A stretch of DNA of 64,000 bases from the NCBI RefSeq assembly GCF_005938625.1, contig NZ_VCNJ01000008.1, positions 124,001-188,000 of the forward strand, given 5' to 3'. The notes below the pieces were generated by a model, which saw nothing but the letters and a program-made list of their open reading frames with translations, made no database searches and was not told the DNA's origin. Made by a program: the position numbers and the translations under genes. Position 1 is the first letter of the stretch. Each line of letters begins with the position of its first letter. Of the stretch, positions 44,115-53,037 are shown piece by piece. Origin of the DNA: Pseudomonas fluorescens. Lineage in GTDB: Bacteria; Pseudomonadota; Gammaproteobacteria; Pseudomonadales; Pseudomonadaceae.

Positions 44115-44534
44115 CTAGCCTTCATGACGTTTGAGACGCGGATCGCCTGGCCGGAGCAGTTTTGCGACAGCCATCATCAGGTCGTTCATAGACCAAGGCT
44201 TATCCAGGTAAATTGTTGAAGGTGGAACCATCGACGGATCCAGCGCATAGCCTGAAGTAAGAATTGTGGCAGTTGTTGGCCACTTCTCATTAATCAACTC
44301 TATGAAATCCGCACCCTGAAGTTCACCAGGCAACCCTTGATCTGCGATCACCAGTGGGCAGCTATCTGACATGCCAAGCACGTGGGTCAAGGCATCATCT
44401 GCAGTGCTGAAGTCCAAGCATCGCATCCCCATCTCCGACAAGATCTCTACCGTCAGCAGGCGAAGTAATGGGTCGTCCTCAACTACGATTACCAGTCCTT
44501 CTATCGGGGGAAGTTTTTCCCACTCTTCGTGCAT
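44115..44534 (-). CDS. Stand-alone response-regulator receiver protein
   Basis: This 139-residue CheY-like domain has the acidic pocket VVEDDP (about 17-21), phosphoacceptor Asp in VIADQGLPG (about 65), Ser in ILTSGY (about 93) and Lys in YLDKPW (about 111). No output domain and no adjacent kinase, so it must be fed by a distant histidine kinase. AGGAACG lies upstream. Orphan receivers of this type are common in Pseudomonas. Confidence 0.9.
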   Translation of the reverse strand: MHEEWEKLPPIEGLVIVVEDDPLLRLLTVEILSEMGMRCLDFSTADDALTHVLGMSDSCPLVIADQGLPGELQGADFIELINEKWPTTATILTSGYALDPSMVPPSTIYLDKPWSMNDLMMAVAKLLRPGDPRLKRHEG

Positions 44535-44681
44535 AAGATCGTTCCTGTATCCGATCTATTTTTCTAAAAATTTTGTACAGCGGCCTAAAGTGTAGGCCTT
44601 TTCGAAGGAACTGACTGGTCGGAACGAGCTAAGTGACAAAATTCTACGCGGCATTCAGTCGAACTGGGAGTTGAATACGGC

Positions 44682-45176
44682 TTAAGAGCAACGCTGACTT
44701 TGCTGCGAGCTAAGCCAGGCTTCCATTTTTTGCAGTCTGCCCATTTCGAGAAGCTTCGGTTTTCCTAAATCTAAAAGCATGAGTAGTCCTTGTCTGTCCT
44801 CTGACGAGGGGAACCATTCAGCCACTTCAACATTGCAGTGCTTGGACTCACTCATGGCCCATTTTACAACCATGTCTGCCGTAGCTCTGTAATGATCCGC
44901 AATGAAGATACTGGCTCCCTCCACTGGCCATCCGCGCTCTGCCAGTTGAACGGTTACGTCAAGGATTCCCGAACTCCCGAAAAAATCAGAGGTGTCCGGA
45001 TAATGGATGCCTGCCAACGATACCTTCGCCACACCGGCTTCTCGGTCGAAGTACAACATAAAATGCCATCCACCCGTTGTGCTCCCAGCGTGCGGAAAAT
45101 TGATGGCGGCTTTACCAGTTATGTAGTGCTCGCGTGACACACGTTTGAGATCAAAATCAAAGAGCGGCTGCCTCAT
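44682..45176 (-). CDS. Hypothetical protein, second gene of a pair
   Basis: This 164-residue soluble protein, with WHFMLYFDREAGVAKVSLAG and SIFIADHYRATADMVVKWAMS in pattern, was not recognised. It overlaps the upstream 69-residue gene by 4 bp (ATGA), so the two act together. Confidence 0.6.
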   Translation of the reverse strand: MRQPLFDFDLKRVSREHYITGKAAINFPHAGSTTGGWHFMLYFDREAGVAKVSLAGIHYPDTSDFFGSSGILDVTVQLAERGWPVEGASIFIADHYRATADMVVKWAMSESKHCNVEVAEWFPSSEDRQGLLMLLDLGKPKLLEMGRLQKMEAWLSSQQSQRCS

Positions 45177-45382
45177 GGGAGCTTTTTGAGCCGGGCTAAA
45201 CCCTGTTTGATATGGCCAGCGTTCTCACCAATTGTGTAAAGCGCGCCACGAACGTTGTCGCCAACTTCCGCATGTCCCTGCGCTTCCACCTGGAGGGTTA
45301 GCTCCATGAGGGCAGCTTCCAGGGCTAGCTGGTTTTGGTACATCCTTTCCAGTACATCTGATAGGGAATACTCACCCTGCAT
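45173..45382 (-). CDS. Small helical protein, first gene of a pair
   Basis: This 69-residue helical protein may form a coiled coil. GGAGGTGAG lies 4-5 bases before the ATG at 45382, which makes that start much better than the ATG at 45397, whose codons contain the ribosome-binding site itself. Overlaps the 44682 gene. The size pattern resembles an antitoxin-toxin or regulator-effector pair, but nothing in the sequence proves that. Confidence 0.55.
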   Translation of the reverse strand: MQGEYSLSDVLERMYQNQLALEAALMELTLQVEAQGHAEVGDNVRGALYTIGENAGHIKQGLARLKKLP

Positions 45383-45569
45383 TTGGCTCACCTCCATGTT
45401 GGGAGCAACAGCATAGCAACAGGCGTAAACGAGTAGGCGCTTTTCCAGACTGGCCTACAGCTCATCACCATTGAACTAATCATCAAGCGCACGTCCCTAA
45501 TGTCTTGCTGATAGCCACTCGGTTTCGCGGTTCGGAGCTCCCCACTCACACGCAAAGGTTTGATGAATC

Positions 45570-45818
45570 ATGAAGAGCGAACAAGTTGAAGGTGTAGCAG
45601 AAAAGCTGGCCGGCAAGGCGCAGAGCACTGTCGGGAAACTAATTGGTGATTCGAAGATGGAAGCTGAAGGTGCGGGACATCAAGCAGCTGGTCAGCTGAC
45701 TAAAACCTATGGCGATACACTGAATAGCGTATCCACGTTCGTTAAAGAAAAACCAGTCGCCGCTCTCGCGATTGGTGCTGCAGCATTGATCTTGATAAAT
45801 CGCATTTTTCGTCGTTGA
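45570..45818 (+). CDS. CsbD-family stress protein with C-terminal membrane helix
   Basis: This 82-residue protein begins with the CsbD pattern EQVEGVAEKLAGKAQSTVGKL (about 4-24) and a second GDSKMEAEG block. It ends with one hydrophobic helix (VAALAIGAAALILINRIF), so it is probably inner-membrane-tethered. CsbD-like proteins are general-stress-induced in many bacteria; function is unknown. Confidence 0.85.
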   Translation: MKSEQVEGVAEKLAGKAQSTVGKLIGDSKMEAEGAGHQAAGQLTKTYGDTLNSVSTFVKEKPVAALAIGAAALILINRIFRR

Positions 45819-45884
45819 TCGTGGAGGAGGTGTTTCCAGCCAGGTGACACCTCTCGCTAACGTCCCTCCCGCTTCGCACTCCCG

Positions 45885-46721
45885 CTACAGTTTTCTGCCA
45901 AGAGAATGCGAGGGTAATAAACCTGCAGCCTCTTTTGCCTCGAGCAGCCTTTGCTCAGCGTACATAGCCGGATCATCGTCTGGAAGCGGGTAGCCTGCAG
46001 CCGATAGGGCCTGGGCCCGCTCCTCAATCACCAGGCGCTCGGGATCGCGAACCGCTTGGTAGGATCTGCCTGGTACGCGTTGAGTTACGCCAATTCGCAA
46101 CTCCCCAGGACTTAATCTCCAGCCGGCATCGTCTGGGTGCTTGGTAAGCTTGTAACCAGAGCAGTTAGGCACGTGATTAGTGATCTCGTACTCTCGCCAT
46201 TCGGCCATAGCTTGACCGTCAATCTTCTGTGGCCTGCACTCAATCAGCCAAGCCACCGCATTGATGAGTTGCCCGTGTGAAAACACGGCGACCTCCTGGG
46301 CAGGATGCTCTGCAATTCTATCTAAAAAAGACTGAGCTCTAGATATAAAGTCCAGGAATGACTCGGCGCCTTCACCATCCGTGAACGCTGGGTCTGACTT
46401 GGCCCAGTATTCCTCCACCCAAGCTCGTCTCTGGGCAACGGTGGTGTTGATACACCGCGCAGGTTCAAGGTAGGTGAACTCGTGAATGGGCCATATTTCA
46501 AACGGCACTGAAGGGAAAGCAGCCACTGTCTGCATTGCAGTTGCTTGCGCTCGGGAGAACGGCGAGGCAACGATCAGATCTGGGGCCTGGGCGAATGCCC
46601 TGGCCACCAAGTGCGCTTGTTCCACACCCTTTGGCGTTAGCGGGATGCTCGCATGATCCGAACTGGCTTCTCCAGCGTTCGCGGCGCTTTCCCCGTGGCG
46701 AATCAGTCTGACGTGCTTCAC
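45885..46721 (-). CDS. Histidine phosphatase (phosphoglycerate mutase-like) family protein
   Basis: This 278-residue protein starts with GTG. RLIRHGESAAN holds the catalytic RHG (His9), with Arg in SPFSRAQATAM (about 57) and the second His in AVFSHGQLINA. The last 80 residues are an extension not typical of simple phosphatases. Substrate unknown. It is alone, read leftward. Confidence 0.85.
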   Translation of the reverse strand: MKHVRLIRHGESAANAGEASSDHASIPLTPKGVEQAHLVARAFAQAPDLIVASPFSRAQATAMQTVAAFPSVPFEIWPIHEFTYLEPARCINTTVAQRRAWVEEYWAKSDPAFTDGEGAESFLDFISRAQSFLDRIAEHPAQEVAVFSHGQLINAVAWLIECRPQKIDGQAMAEWREYEITNHVPNCSGYKLTKHPDDAGWRLSPGELRIGVTQRVPGRSYQAVRDPERLVIEERAQALSAAGYPLPDDDPAMYAEQRLLEAKEAAGLLPSHSLGRKL

Positions 46722-46871
46722 CGACCAAATACCCCCACTATTTCAGCCATCCGAACCTGCTCTCTACGTTATGGGCAACACCACAAGTGCCTCCCTTCCC
46801 CAAGGATACACCGCAGCCATGAGCACGAAAGACATCACGTAAAGAAAGAGGGATCGCGATAACCTGGAGGT

Positions 46872-47339
46872 TTATGTATTCCAATATTTTTGGACTGTGC
46901 TTTTGGCAATGCCTAGCTTTTCAGCGATTGTTTTCCTGTCCAAACCTTGCGCTTTCATGGCTCGAACGTATTCCGCATTAAGCGGTTGCTTAGGCTTTCC
47001 CTGGGAGCGCTTGATGAGCTTTCCATCACTGAATTGCTCCTCTACCAACTGCCATCCTCCGGACATTTCGAATTCCCTGATTCGCAAGGCAGTACGTTGC
47101 AGAGCCTCCGAGGGAAGTTCGTTACCCTGAGCCGCAATGGCGAGAGTGACTACCGTCAAAAGGTCGAGGCCTAAGTAGTCAGCGATCTCGTCCAGTTTCT
47201 CCAACGTCGGCGTCGTCCTGGCCTGTTCAAGCTTCCCTACATTCGTTCGGTGCGTTGCCCCTGCGAGATCCTCGTAACTCAACCCTTGGTGTGCACGGGC
47301 TCCGCGTAATGCCCCCGCCAGCGCTTCCTTCAGATTCAT
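46872..47339 (-). CDS. XRE-family regulator with C-terminal resolvase-type HTH (copy 2)
   Basis: This 155-residue protein has an N-terminal Cro/C1 helix-turn-helix (ARAHQGLSYEDLAGATHRTNVGKLEQARTTPTLEKL in pattern) and a C-terminal resolvase-type helix (MKAQGLDRKTIAEKLGIAKSTVQKYW). Same architecture as 28616, with clearly diverged sequence. I chose the ATG at 47339. An inverted repeat upstream at 47386 fits autoregulation. Confidence 0.8.
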   Translation of the reverse strand: MNLKEALAGALRGARAHQGLSYEDLAGATHRTNVGKLEQARTTPTLEKLDEIADYLGLDLLTVVTLAIAAQGNELPSEALQRTALRIREFEMSGGWQLVEEQFSDGKLIKRSQGKPKQPLNAEYVRAMKAQGLDRKTIAEKLGIAKSTVQKYWNT

Positions 47340-47385
47340 GTGTCGGATCCCCAAAAGCGAGGATAGAGCCACGGGGAGCATGTTT

Positions 47386-47413
47386 CGATAAACAGATCAT
47401 AGTGATATTATCG
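47386..47413. promoter_or_regulatory. Inverted repeat upstream of XRE copy 2
   Basis: CGATAA-16-TTATCG, centred 60 bp before the XRE start. The position is like that of the repeat before XRE copy 1, but the sequence differs, so each regulator seems to have its own operator. Confidence 0.5.
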
Positions 47414-47642
47414 TGGCATTAGGTTCGTCAGGCGGTGGTCGATCAAGTCGTCACGGCGTCAGGGGCGATGGTTTGGTTTGATCAGGAAAGCGGGCTGGTG
47501 GGACATGGCTCGGTGGCATTGACGCGAGCCACTCCATAGAGCGTGCATTGAATGGCCTCCGCGTGCCTACCTGCAACCATCATTGAAGGCTTCCTGGCAT
47601 GAACCGAATGCGTTTTTTAAGCGAAGGCAGGGATAGGTAGTA

Positions 47643-48200
47643 ATGAAATTTGATTGCGTGAAGTTTTCTGGGAAAGTCGACTACGTTCGGCATACTGATC
47701 GTATAAGTGGAGGTTATAAGGCTAATGTTAGTATTAATGGGGCCGTGATACCAAAACTACAGCTGACGAATAAATTTTACGAAGAACTGGAGGCTGGCGA
47801 AAATGTGACGTTGTACGGCGTTTTTAAAAACAAAAGGAAAAAAGAAGAAAACGACGGCTTTATATATGGACTTCAGAAAGAGAGCGGCGAAAAAATGTTC
47901 GCGACTCACTATAGATATCAAGTTCCTATTTTTATGGCATTTACGGCTGCTATAGCTTTTTGTCTGACATTCGTTGCAGGCTGGTTTGCATCGATATTTC
48001 CAGTGCTGATGCTCTTTGGCAAAGATGATCCGAATTACATGTATAACACTACTGTATTTGCGACAATTGAAGCGAGTATGGTCGCTGCTTTTTTCCTGTG
48101 GCGGGCCTGGCTAATGTTCAGCGTTACGGCGGATCCAGAAAGCTGGGAAACCATTGAGCCAGCAACTCTTTCGAGCCGTTTCAGTAAGTTTTATAAGTAA
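47643..48200 (+). CDS. Predicted membrane protein, unknown function
   Basis: This 185-residue protein has an N-terminal soluble part (1-97; a small beta-barrel-like VDYVRHTDRISGGYKANVSING region) and two hydrophobic hairpin segments (about 98-122 and 140-160). Lower GC than its flanks. AGGGATAGG lies upstream. A short 9-bp tandem repeat follows its end. Confidence 0.6.
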   Translation: MKFDCVKFSGKVDYVRHTDRISGGYKANVSINGAVIPKLQLTNKFYEELEAGENVTLYGVFKNKRKKEENDGFIYGLQKESGEKMFATHYRYQVPIFMAFTAAIAFCLTFVAGWFASIFPVLMLFGKDDPNYMYNTTVFATIEASMVAAFFLWRAWLMFSVTADPESWETIEPATLSSRFSKFYK

Positions 48201-48232
48201 CACACCTGTCGGTGGGTGGGGTACGTACAACG

Positions 48233-48286
48233 CTTGCTCCACTTGCTCCACTTGCTCCACTTGCTCCACTTGCTCCACTTGCTTCA
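48233..48286. repeat. 9-bp tandem repeat (CTTGCTCCA)
   Basis: Five perfect copies of CTTGCTCCA and a sixth with one change lie 32 bp after the stop at 48200. It is non-coding in any supported frame. Copy number is likely to vary between strains. Confidence 0.95.
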
Positions 48287-48395
48287 GAGCGCGGCAAGAT
48301 CCAGGTTCGCTGGGCATGCCGCCTGACTAGCAGATGGAGTCGTGGGCCGTGGGAGAGCGAATTAGTGAACAGTGGTAGGAGCTACCGGGGGAAGA

Positions 48396-48767
48396 GTGCG
48401 GAATCTGATAGCCTTAACGAGGGACAACCTGCATGAGCTCGAAGCCATCGAGCGCCTCGCCTCGACGCTTGGTGCCGACCGCTTCTTTGTTCTGGCATTG
48501 CAGATCGCTCACGAATACCCGATCAAGATCGAGGAGTCCTATCAATCTGTACGTAAACTGCAGCACAGCTCGGTTATTGGCATGAGCGCCACCCCGTTTG
48601 AGGCGCTACGCTCCGTATGCGAAGTCATTATTGAGCGAGCTCCTGAGCTGCTGCGGATACTCTCATATCGCAATCGACATGAGAGTCGCACGACTATTCC
48701 CCATGGACTTTGGCTAGCTCTCCTAGACTGTGCTAATGGAGACATGTCTCAGATCTACGCTGTCTGA
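48396..48767 (+). CDS. Hypothetical helical protein
   Basis: This 123-residue, mostly helical protein was not recognised. The start is probably GTG at 48396 behind GGGGGAAG; an ATG at 48372 is also possible. No neighbours are coupled to it. Confidence 0.5.
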   Translation: MRNLIALTRDNLHELEAIERLASTLGADRFFVLALQIAHEYPIKIEESYQSVRKLQHSSVIGMSATPFEALRSVCEVIIERAPELLRILSYRNRHESRTTIPHGLWLALLDCANGDMSQIYAV

Positions 48768-49050
48768 TCGCATGGATTGATGGGCGCTGGGTTCGAAGAT
48801 CGTTGCCACGTTCCACGATTGATCGCTTACCACAAGGTTGTTGGGAGCTTAGTCGCATACAGAAGGGAAGCACGCGCTCGCTGGCAGGCTGCAAGAGGGA
48901 GGAACAGACTCAAGCCCATTGATCGCGGCAATTGTAGGTTTCAATGCTCGGCAGACCAAATATGGCATCTTTGTTTTTTCATCGTTGAGATACTGGCTGT
49001 CTAAAGTAAAGGGATGACTATGGCCCGAGTCTAAGGATCTTGGCCTGTGG

Positions 49051-49152
49051 GTAAGCGGAGCGCGCAGGCGTGTGGGATGGACGCCCGTAGGGACGAGACG
49101 TGGCTTGCCACGGCTCGGTTCACGCCAGCCATCCGCCGAAGGCGGCACGCCA
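49051..49152 (-). repeat. Multi-hairpin dispersed repeat, copy 3
   Basis: Opposite strand to copies 1 and 2. Read on the minus strand it has CCGCC-TTC-GGCGG, then CGAG-GTGGC-AA-GCCAC-CTCG and GCGCGCTCCGCTTAC at its end. Stem sequences differ from the other copies but stay paired. The rest of 48768-49187 has no gene. Confidence 0.75.
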
Positions 49153-49187
49153 TCACCACTGCCCTGCTTTGTGAAAAGGAGGCTTAA

Positions 49188-49589
49188 ATGACCTGCGATT
49201 TACTCCGCGAGCGTGAGAGAACTAGGCGAAGGGTTCTGTGGGCGCTTGCCACCTTCCACCCTGGTGATCCCAACGCATCCGACCTCCTGGCCATCCTCGA
49301 TGATCTCGCCGACCAAGAGCGAAACGACACCCCCTATAGCGATAGGTTACTCGAGCTCACTGAGGTTCGTAACTCTGTCTTGGTGATGCGCCATAAATCC
49401 GGAATTGGCATCATTTTGGAGCAGACTATCCCGCAGCCGTGGAGGGAGCGGTTCCATCAGGCAAGCATCGGGTCGACCCGCGTTCCGGATGGGCCCTACG
49501 CCACAGACTGGGATAAATTTTTGGTTGAATGGGAGCGTGAGATGCAGCATCTGCAAAATCACCGAGTTGCACAGGCTACTAACAGCTAG
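49188..49589 (+). CDS. Hypothetical protein
   Basis: This 133-residue protein has GGAGG before the ATG. It is helical with a charged N-terminus (LRERERTRRRVLWAL) and no recognised motif. Lies between repeat copies 3 and 4 together with the exonuclease at 49675, with an 85 bp gap, so the two form one bracketed module. Confidence 0.55.
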   Translation: MTCDLLRERERTRRRVLWALATFHPGDPNASDLLAILDDLADQERNDTPYSDRLLELTEVRNSVLVMRHKSGIGIILEQTIPQPWRERFHQASIGSTRVPDGPYATDWDKFLVEWEREMQHLQNHRVAQATNS

Positions 49590-49674
49590 AACGGCTGGCG
49601 AGCGATGGCGGCGCAACCACACAAGCAGTCGGTGTAGCCTGGTGAAGTTGCACCCTCAAAACAGGAGCTGCAGA

Positions 49675-50139
49675 GTGGAACGGCCTTCTTTTTTTATCGA
49701 TTTCGAAGCCTCAGGGATAGCCCCGGATAGCTATCCTATCGAAGTCGCCGTCGTGTCGAATGAGACCGTCTACAGCTCGCTGATTAAGCCCGCCCGCTAT
49801 TGGACGCACTGGTCGTTCGATGCGCAAGACATGCATGGCCTCACTCAGGATTATCTGCTTCAGGAAGGTGATCCCCCCCACGCCGTGGCGAAACAAATGA
49901 ATCAGCTGTTTTCAGGGCAGGTGCTTTGCAGCGACTCACCTCAAGACGTGTTTTGGTTCGATGTCCTTTATGAGGCAGCAGATCTGAGACCTACCTTCGA
50001 GTTGAAGCCTTTGGAAGTTTTTGTGGGCAGGGAGGCTGCCAGTGAAATCTACCGGCGACTGCCGACAACCAGGCACCACCGAGCTTCAAATGACGCAACT
50101 GCTTTGATGAACGCCTGCCGTGCTTTTTTCGAAGCTTGA
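49675..50139 (+). CDS. DEDDh exonuclease-like protein
   Basis: This 154-residue protein starts with GTG behind AGGAG. FFIDFEASG gives Asp9 and Glu11, CSDSPQDVFWFD gives Asp87 and Asp96, and HHRASNDATAL gives His135 and Asp140: a complete DEDDh exonuclease set. Related in layout to 27747. The frame is open upstream into the previous gene, but only this start has a ribosome-binding site. Confidence 0.75.
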   Translation: MERPSFFIDFEASGIAPDSYPIEVAVVSNETVYSSLIKPARYWTHWSFDAQDMHGLTQDYLLQEGDPPHAVAKQMNQLFSGQVLCSDSPQDVFWFDVLYEAADLRPTFELKPLEVFVGREAASEIYRRLPTTRHHRASNDATALMNACRAFFEA

Positions 50140-50261
50140 ACTATCAAAGGTATGGATACCCTCTGCTACGACAAAGAAATGGGCCCATTGAGCTTTGGAT
50201 CTAGCTCAGCCTGAGTGTCCGCTCGAACCGAAGGCAGGTGTTCACGCGGCTAAATAGCACG

Positions 50262-50366
50262 GTAAGCGGAGCGCGCAGGCGTGTGGGATGGAAGCCCGAA
50301 GGGCCGAGGCCGGCGCTTGCGCCAAGGCTCGGTTTACGACAGCCCCTCACCGAAGGGGCACGCACC
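50262..50366 (-). repeat. Multi-hairpin dispersed repeat, copy 4
   Basis: Minus strand: a CCCC/GGGG hairpin, CCGAG-...-GGCGC-AA-GCGCC-...-CTCGG, GCCC-TTC-GGGC and a GCGCGCTCCGCTTACC end. Same strand as copy 3; the pair brackets 49188-50139. Confidence 0.75.
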
Positions 50367-50419
50367 AAACGCCAGGCCGTATGAACTGGAGACGAAGAAC
50401 ATTCTGCGAGGATGTGCCG

Positions 50420-50629
50420 ATGGGAATGAAGAGCGATGACGACACAGTGTACTGCGACGTTCAAATGCCCTTAGCTCAGGGTAAGGAGCTGCTGCATTTG
50501 TTCAGCACACTCCGGGAGTCAAATACCCATCCGACTCTGAACAGGGTCTTTGAGCAAATGCAGTACGAGCTCAGCACGTCGATTGATATAGTCGAAAATC
50601 CGCCGACTTGGGGCCTTTGGCGCGAATGA
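50420..50629 (+). CDS. Small hypothetical acidic protein
   Basis: This 69-residue protein starts at 50420 after GAGGATG. A longer frame begins inside the hairpin repeat but is unlikely. No recognised motif. Converges with the gene at 50649. Confidence 0.5.
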   Translation: MGMKSDDDTVYCDVQMPLAQGKELLHLFSTLRESNTHPTLNRVFEQMQYELSTSIDIVENPPTWGLWRE

Positions 50630-50648
50630 TTCCCTCATCACGGTGTTA

Positions 50649-51443
50649 CTAGCCAATAGCAAAGCCGCTATATAACGTCGAGGGTTGGATTTCGAAAAAT
50701 TTATTTCTGGCGTCTATGGTCGGCATGGATGTGCGCAGGAATAGCGTCACTTTTTGGCCATCTACCAGGAGGTTAAAATAGGGTTCGCTCGACCTTACCC
50801 TAACCCGGATTTGTGCTCTGTTAGCACCATTGGCAAATTTGCTGAACGTTTTGATATAGAACGAGCCGTTAAATAAGTTAACCGATGCATTTCCAAAAAC
50901 AATGGTATTGCTCCAGTTTACTGAGTTGACATCCTCCCCAGCGTGACTCAACGGAACGAATGCATCAAAGTAATTGAGCGGCTCATTTTCTATATAAAGC
51001 TGATGCTCGACTCGTTCGTTCATGCTCAAAATTCTCCAAGCATCGACAACTTCCTGTAGCGTGCCAGGGTGGATTGCTGGAGAGCTCTGAACTTGTTGAG
51101 CAAGCGCAAGCATTTGTGCTCGCGTAGGCATGGCCTTTTTTTTCGTAGTAGGAACTGCGCCTAAGTGGCTTGGGATGATCGTGGGTGCTACTGCCATTGC
51201 AACTTTTTTTTGCTCTCCCTGTACATTGGAGTTCTCGATGGATTCCTTTTCATTCTTACATCCAGTGACATGCCTGTTTGGTGCCCTAAAAAATTTGTTG
51301 TTCCTTTGCGCTGGGACGACCTTTTCCAAGCAGTTCTGCTCAGGACAAAAATAATAGGAAGTGGAGTTGTCTTTTGCGTACTCTGCCGACACGTTGGCGC
51401 CCACCTCCCAGCACACTGCGGTGGTCATCAATTCAGAGCTCAT
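50649..51443 (-). CDS. Hypothetical protein with N-terminal zinc-ribbon-like motif
   Basis: This 264-residue protein has a Cys/His cluster at its start (YYFCPEQNCLEKV ... RAPNRHVTGC, about 31-62), like the CoiA-type zinc finger of nuclease-associated proteins. A low-complexity linker and an unrecognised C-terminal beta-rich domain follow. GC is low. It may bind nucleic acid. Confidence 0.5.
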   Translation of the reverse strand: MSSELMTTAVCWEVGANVSAEYAKDNSTSYYFCPEQNCLEKVVPAQRNNKFFRAPNRHVTGCKNEKESIENSNVQGEQKKVAMAVAPTIIPSHLGAVPTTKKKAMPTRAQMLALAQQVQSSPAIHPGTLQEVVDAWRILSMNERVEHQLYIENEPLNYFDAFVPLSHAGEDVNSVNWSNTIVFGNASVNLFNGSFYIKTFSKFANGANRAQIRVRVRSSEPYFNLLVDGQKVTLFLRTSMPTIDARNKFFEIQPSTLYSGFAIG

Positions 51444-51724
51444 ATTTCATATTCCCTCATTCGTCCGAGAACTCATCCTATCCACAGTGATGGCCCATGA
51501 CTATCTGTGGTTTTCATCTTGTCCTGAGACCAGTGGCGACGGCGGTGGGGCCTGATCGCGAATTACGACAGGCTACCTATGTGCAAATGCCTTGGGATGA
51601 AACTAGGATCGATTCTGCACGTCGCTCCCAACGTCCTGCCGCAACAGGAGTCGGCGATTAATGCCATTGGAAAACCATCTCATACGTCACCTCCAGAATT
51701 AGCCGGGCTAATCACATCGCCTTC

Positions 51725-52681
51725 TTATAGGCTTTCGAGGTAGGGCTTCTTATCAATCACTGCAGCACGTACCTTGCTTCGCAGGAGACTGACCAAGTCG
51801 CTTTTGTTCATGAGCAGCACCACGATTTCCCTTAGCGTGCAAAGCACCATCGTTTTCTGGGTTGAGTGAGTGACGCACTCGGCAATAGTGGTAGAGGCAA
51901 AATCTGAGTTCGAGATGAAGATTCCTCGAGCGTCAGCTCTCGCAAACAGTCTAACCATGTGCGCCGCGAGATCATTCACTCCTACTGGATCCTTGAGCCA
52001 TTTCATCTCTACAAGGTAAATGTGTCCTTCAAACTCGATGACTCCATCTATTTGCTCAACGACGGCGCCTCCAGATTGATCAAGTCGCTTGAAGTCTTCT
52101 CGTAAAAGGATTCCGTGTGCCCTGAACAGGTCGTTCAAAACTCCTTCCAAGAGCTTGCCGCGCTTTTGAGGTTCTTTATCCATACCAAAGAGAGCACTCA
52201 GCCGATCACGCACGTCTTCAACTTTACGATCCCTCGCTGCAGCCGCTTGACGCTCGGCTCGTGCCTTGCCGGCAACCTCGGCTTGAGCGGCCTCTCGTTG
52301 CTGGTTCATTCGGGTAAACGAGTCTTTAACATTGACGATGCGCGCCAGGTCTCCCACGTTAGCTTTAGCCTTGTGAACATTGTTGGGCCAGCATCCTGAA
52401 AACTCCTCGAACTCCACCACTCGTTTGATGATTTCGCGCCTAGCCGCCAAGCCCCCATCCCCTCGCTTATTCAGCTTTTCAAGGACGTCGCGAACTATGG
52501 CAAATGTACTGACTGAATCACGGTTTGTTTTAACCGTGACCTCCATCAGCGCCAGGTCATCATGAGGCACTCCCGCTCCCCGTAAAAAAAGCAGCACGTC
52601 AGCCTTACTTCTGCAAAGTAGCGGGATGGTGTCGACCAGCAGGTTAAAGACATCAGGGGGATAGTGGTAGCGCGCGTCCAT
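51725..52681 (-). CDS. Mrr-like restriction endonuclease with N-terminal adaptor domain
   Basis: This 318-residue protein has, at about residues 175-240, LLEGVLNDLFRAHGI ... VEQIDGVIEFEGHIYLVEMKW. This is the Mrr/PD-(D/E)XK core: Glu, Asp of QIDG, and E-x-K (VEMKW). The first 125 residues are an adaptor-like helical domain, then a coiled-coil linker rich in Ala, Arg and Lys. It would cut DNA, perhaps modified DNA as Mrr enzymes do. The start is uncertain (ATG 52681 or GTG 52732). Alone in its strand block. Confidence 0.75.
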   Translation of the reverse strand: MDARYHYPPDVFNLLVDTIPLLCRSKADVLLFLRGAGVPHDDLALMEVTVKTNRDSVSTFAIVRDVLEKLNKRGDGGLAARREIIKRVVEFEEFSGCWPNNVHKAKANVGDLARIVNVKDSFTRMNQQREAAQAEVAGKARAERQAAAARDRKVEDVRDRLSALFGMDKEPQKRGKLLEGVLNDLFRAHGILLREDFKRLDQSGGAVVEQIDGVIEFEGHIYLVEMKWLKDPVGVNDLAAHMVRLFARADARGIFISNSDFASTTIAECVTHSTQKTMVLCTLREIVVLLMNKSDLVSLLRSKVRAAVIDKKPYLESL

Positions 52682-53037
52682 GTTCCAGCCCAGCACGTGG
52701 TGGTGAAATGCAAGAGTAGCTACCAAGACCACAAAGACACCATCGGTGGATGTGAAAAAAGCTCATGACGGACATGTCTTGGTAGCAGGCAAAGCTCCTG
52801 CGCCATGCTACGGCCTCATCTGATTAGGTTTTGGGGCATGTGGCACAAGCGTTGAGTGATGCCCATTGATACTTAACATCGTCACGGGGCGTCAGAAGTT
52901 TCGTATCAGACTCCCTAGTAGGTTGAATCATCCTGGCGATGTGCTATCCATTGGGTATATACGCTATCGTTGGAAACAGGGTATCCCACCGGGGCGCATC
53001 TATCGGCGCGACCAATGCCTATCTGCAAGGAAGAACC
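52682..53037. other. 356 bp intergenic between divergent genes
   Basis: Should hold the promoters of the Mrr-like gene and of the 53038 gene. No palindrome or repeat stands out. Confidence 0.4.

Noticed and set aside
48777..49004. Possible gene of 75 codons
   Set aside because: No convincing start signal and odd composition; the stretch appears to be intergenic.
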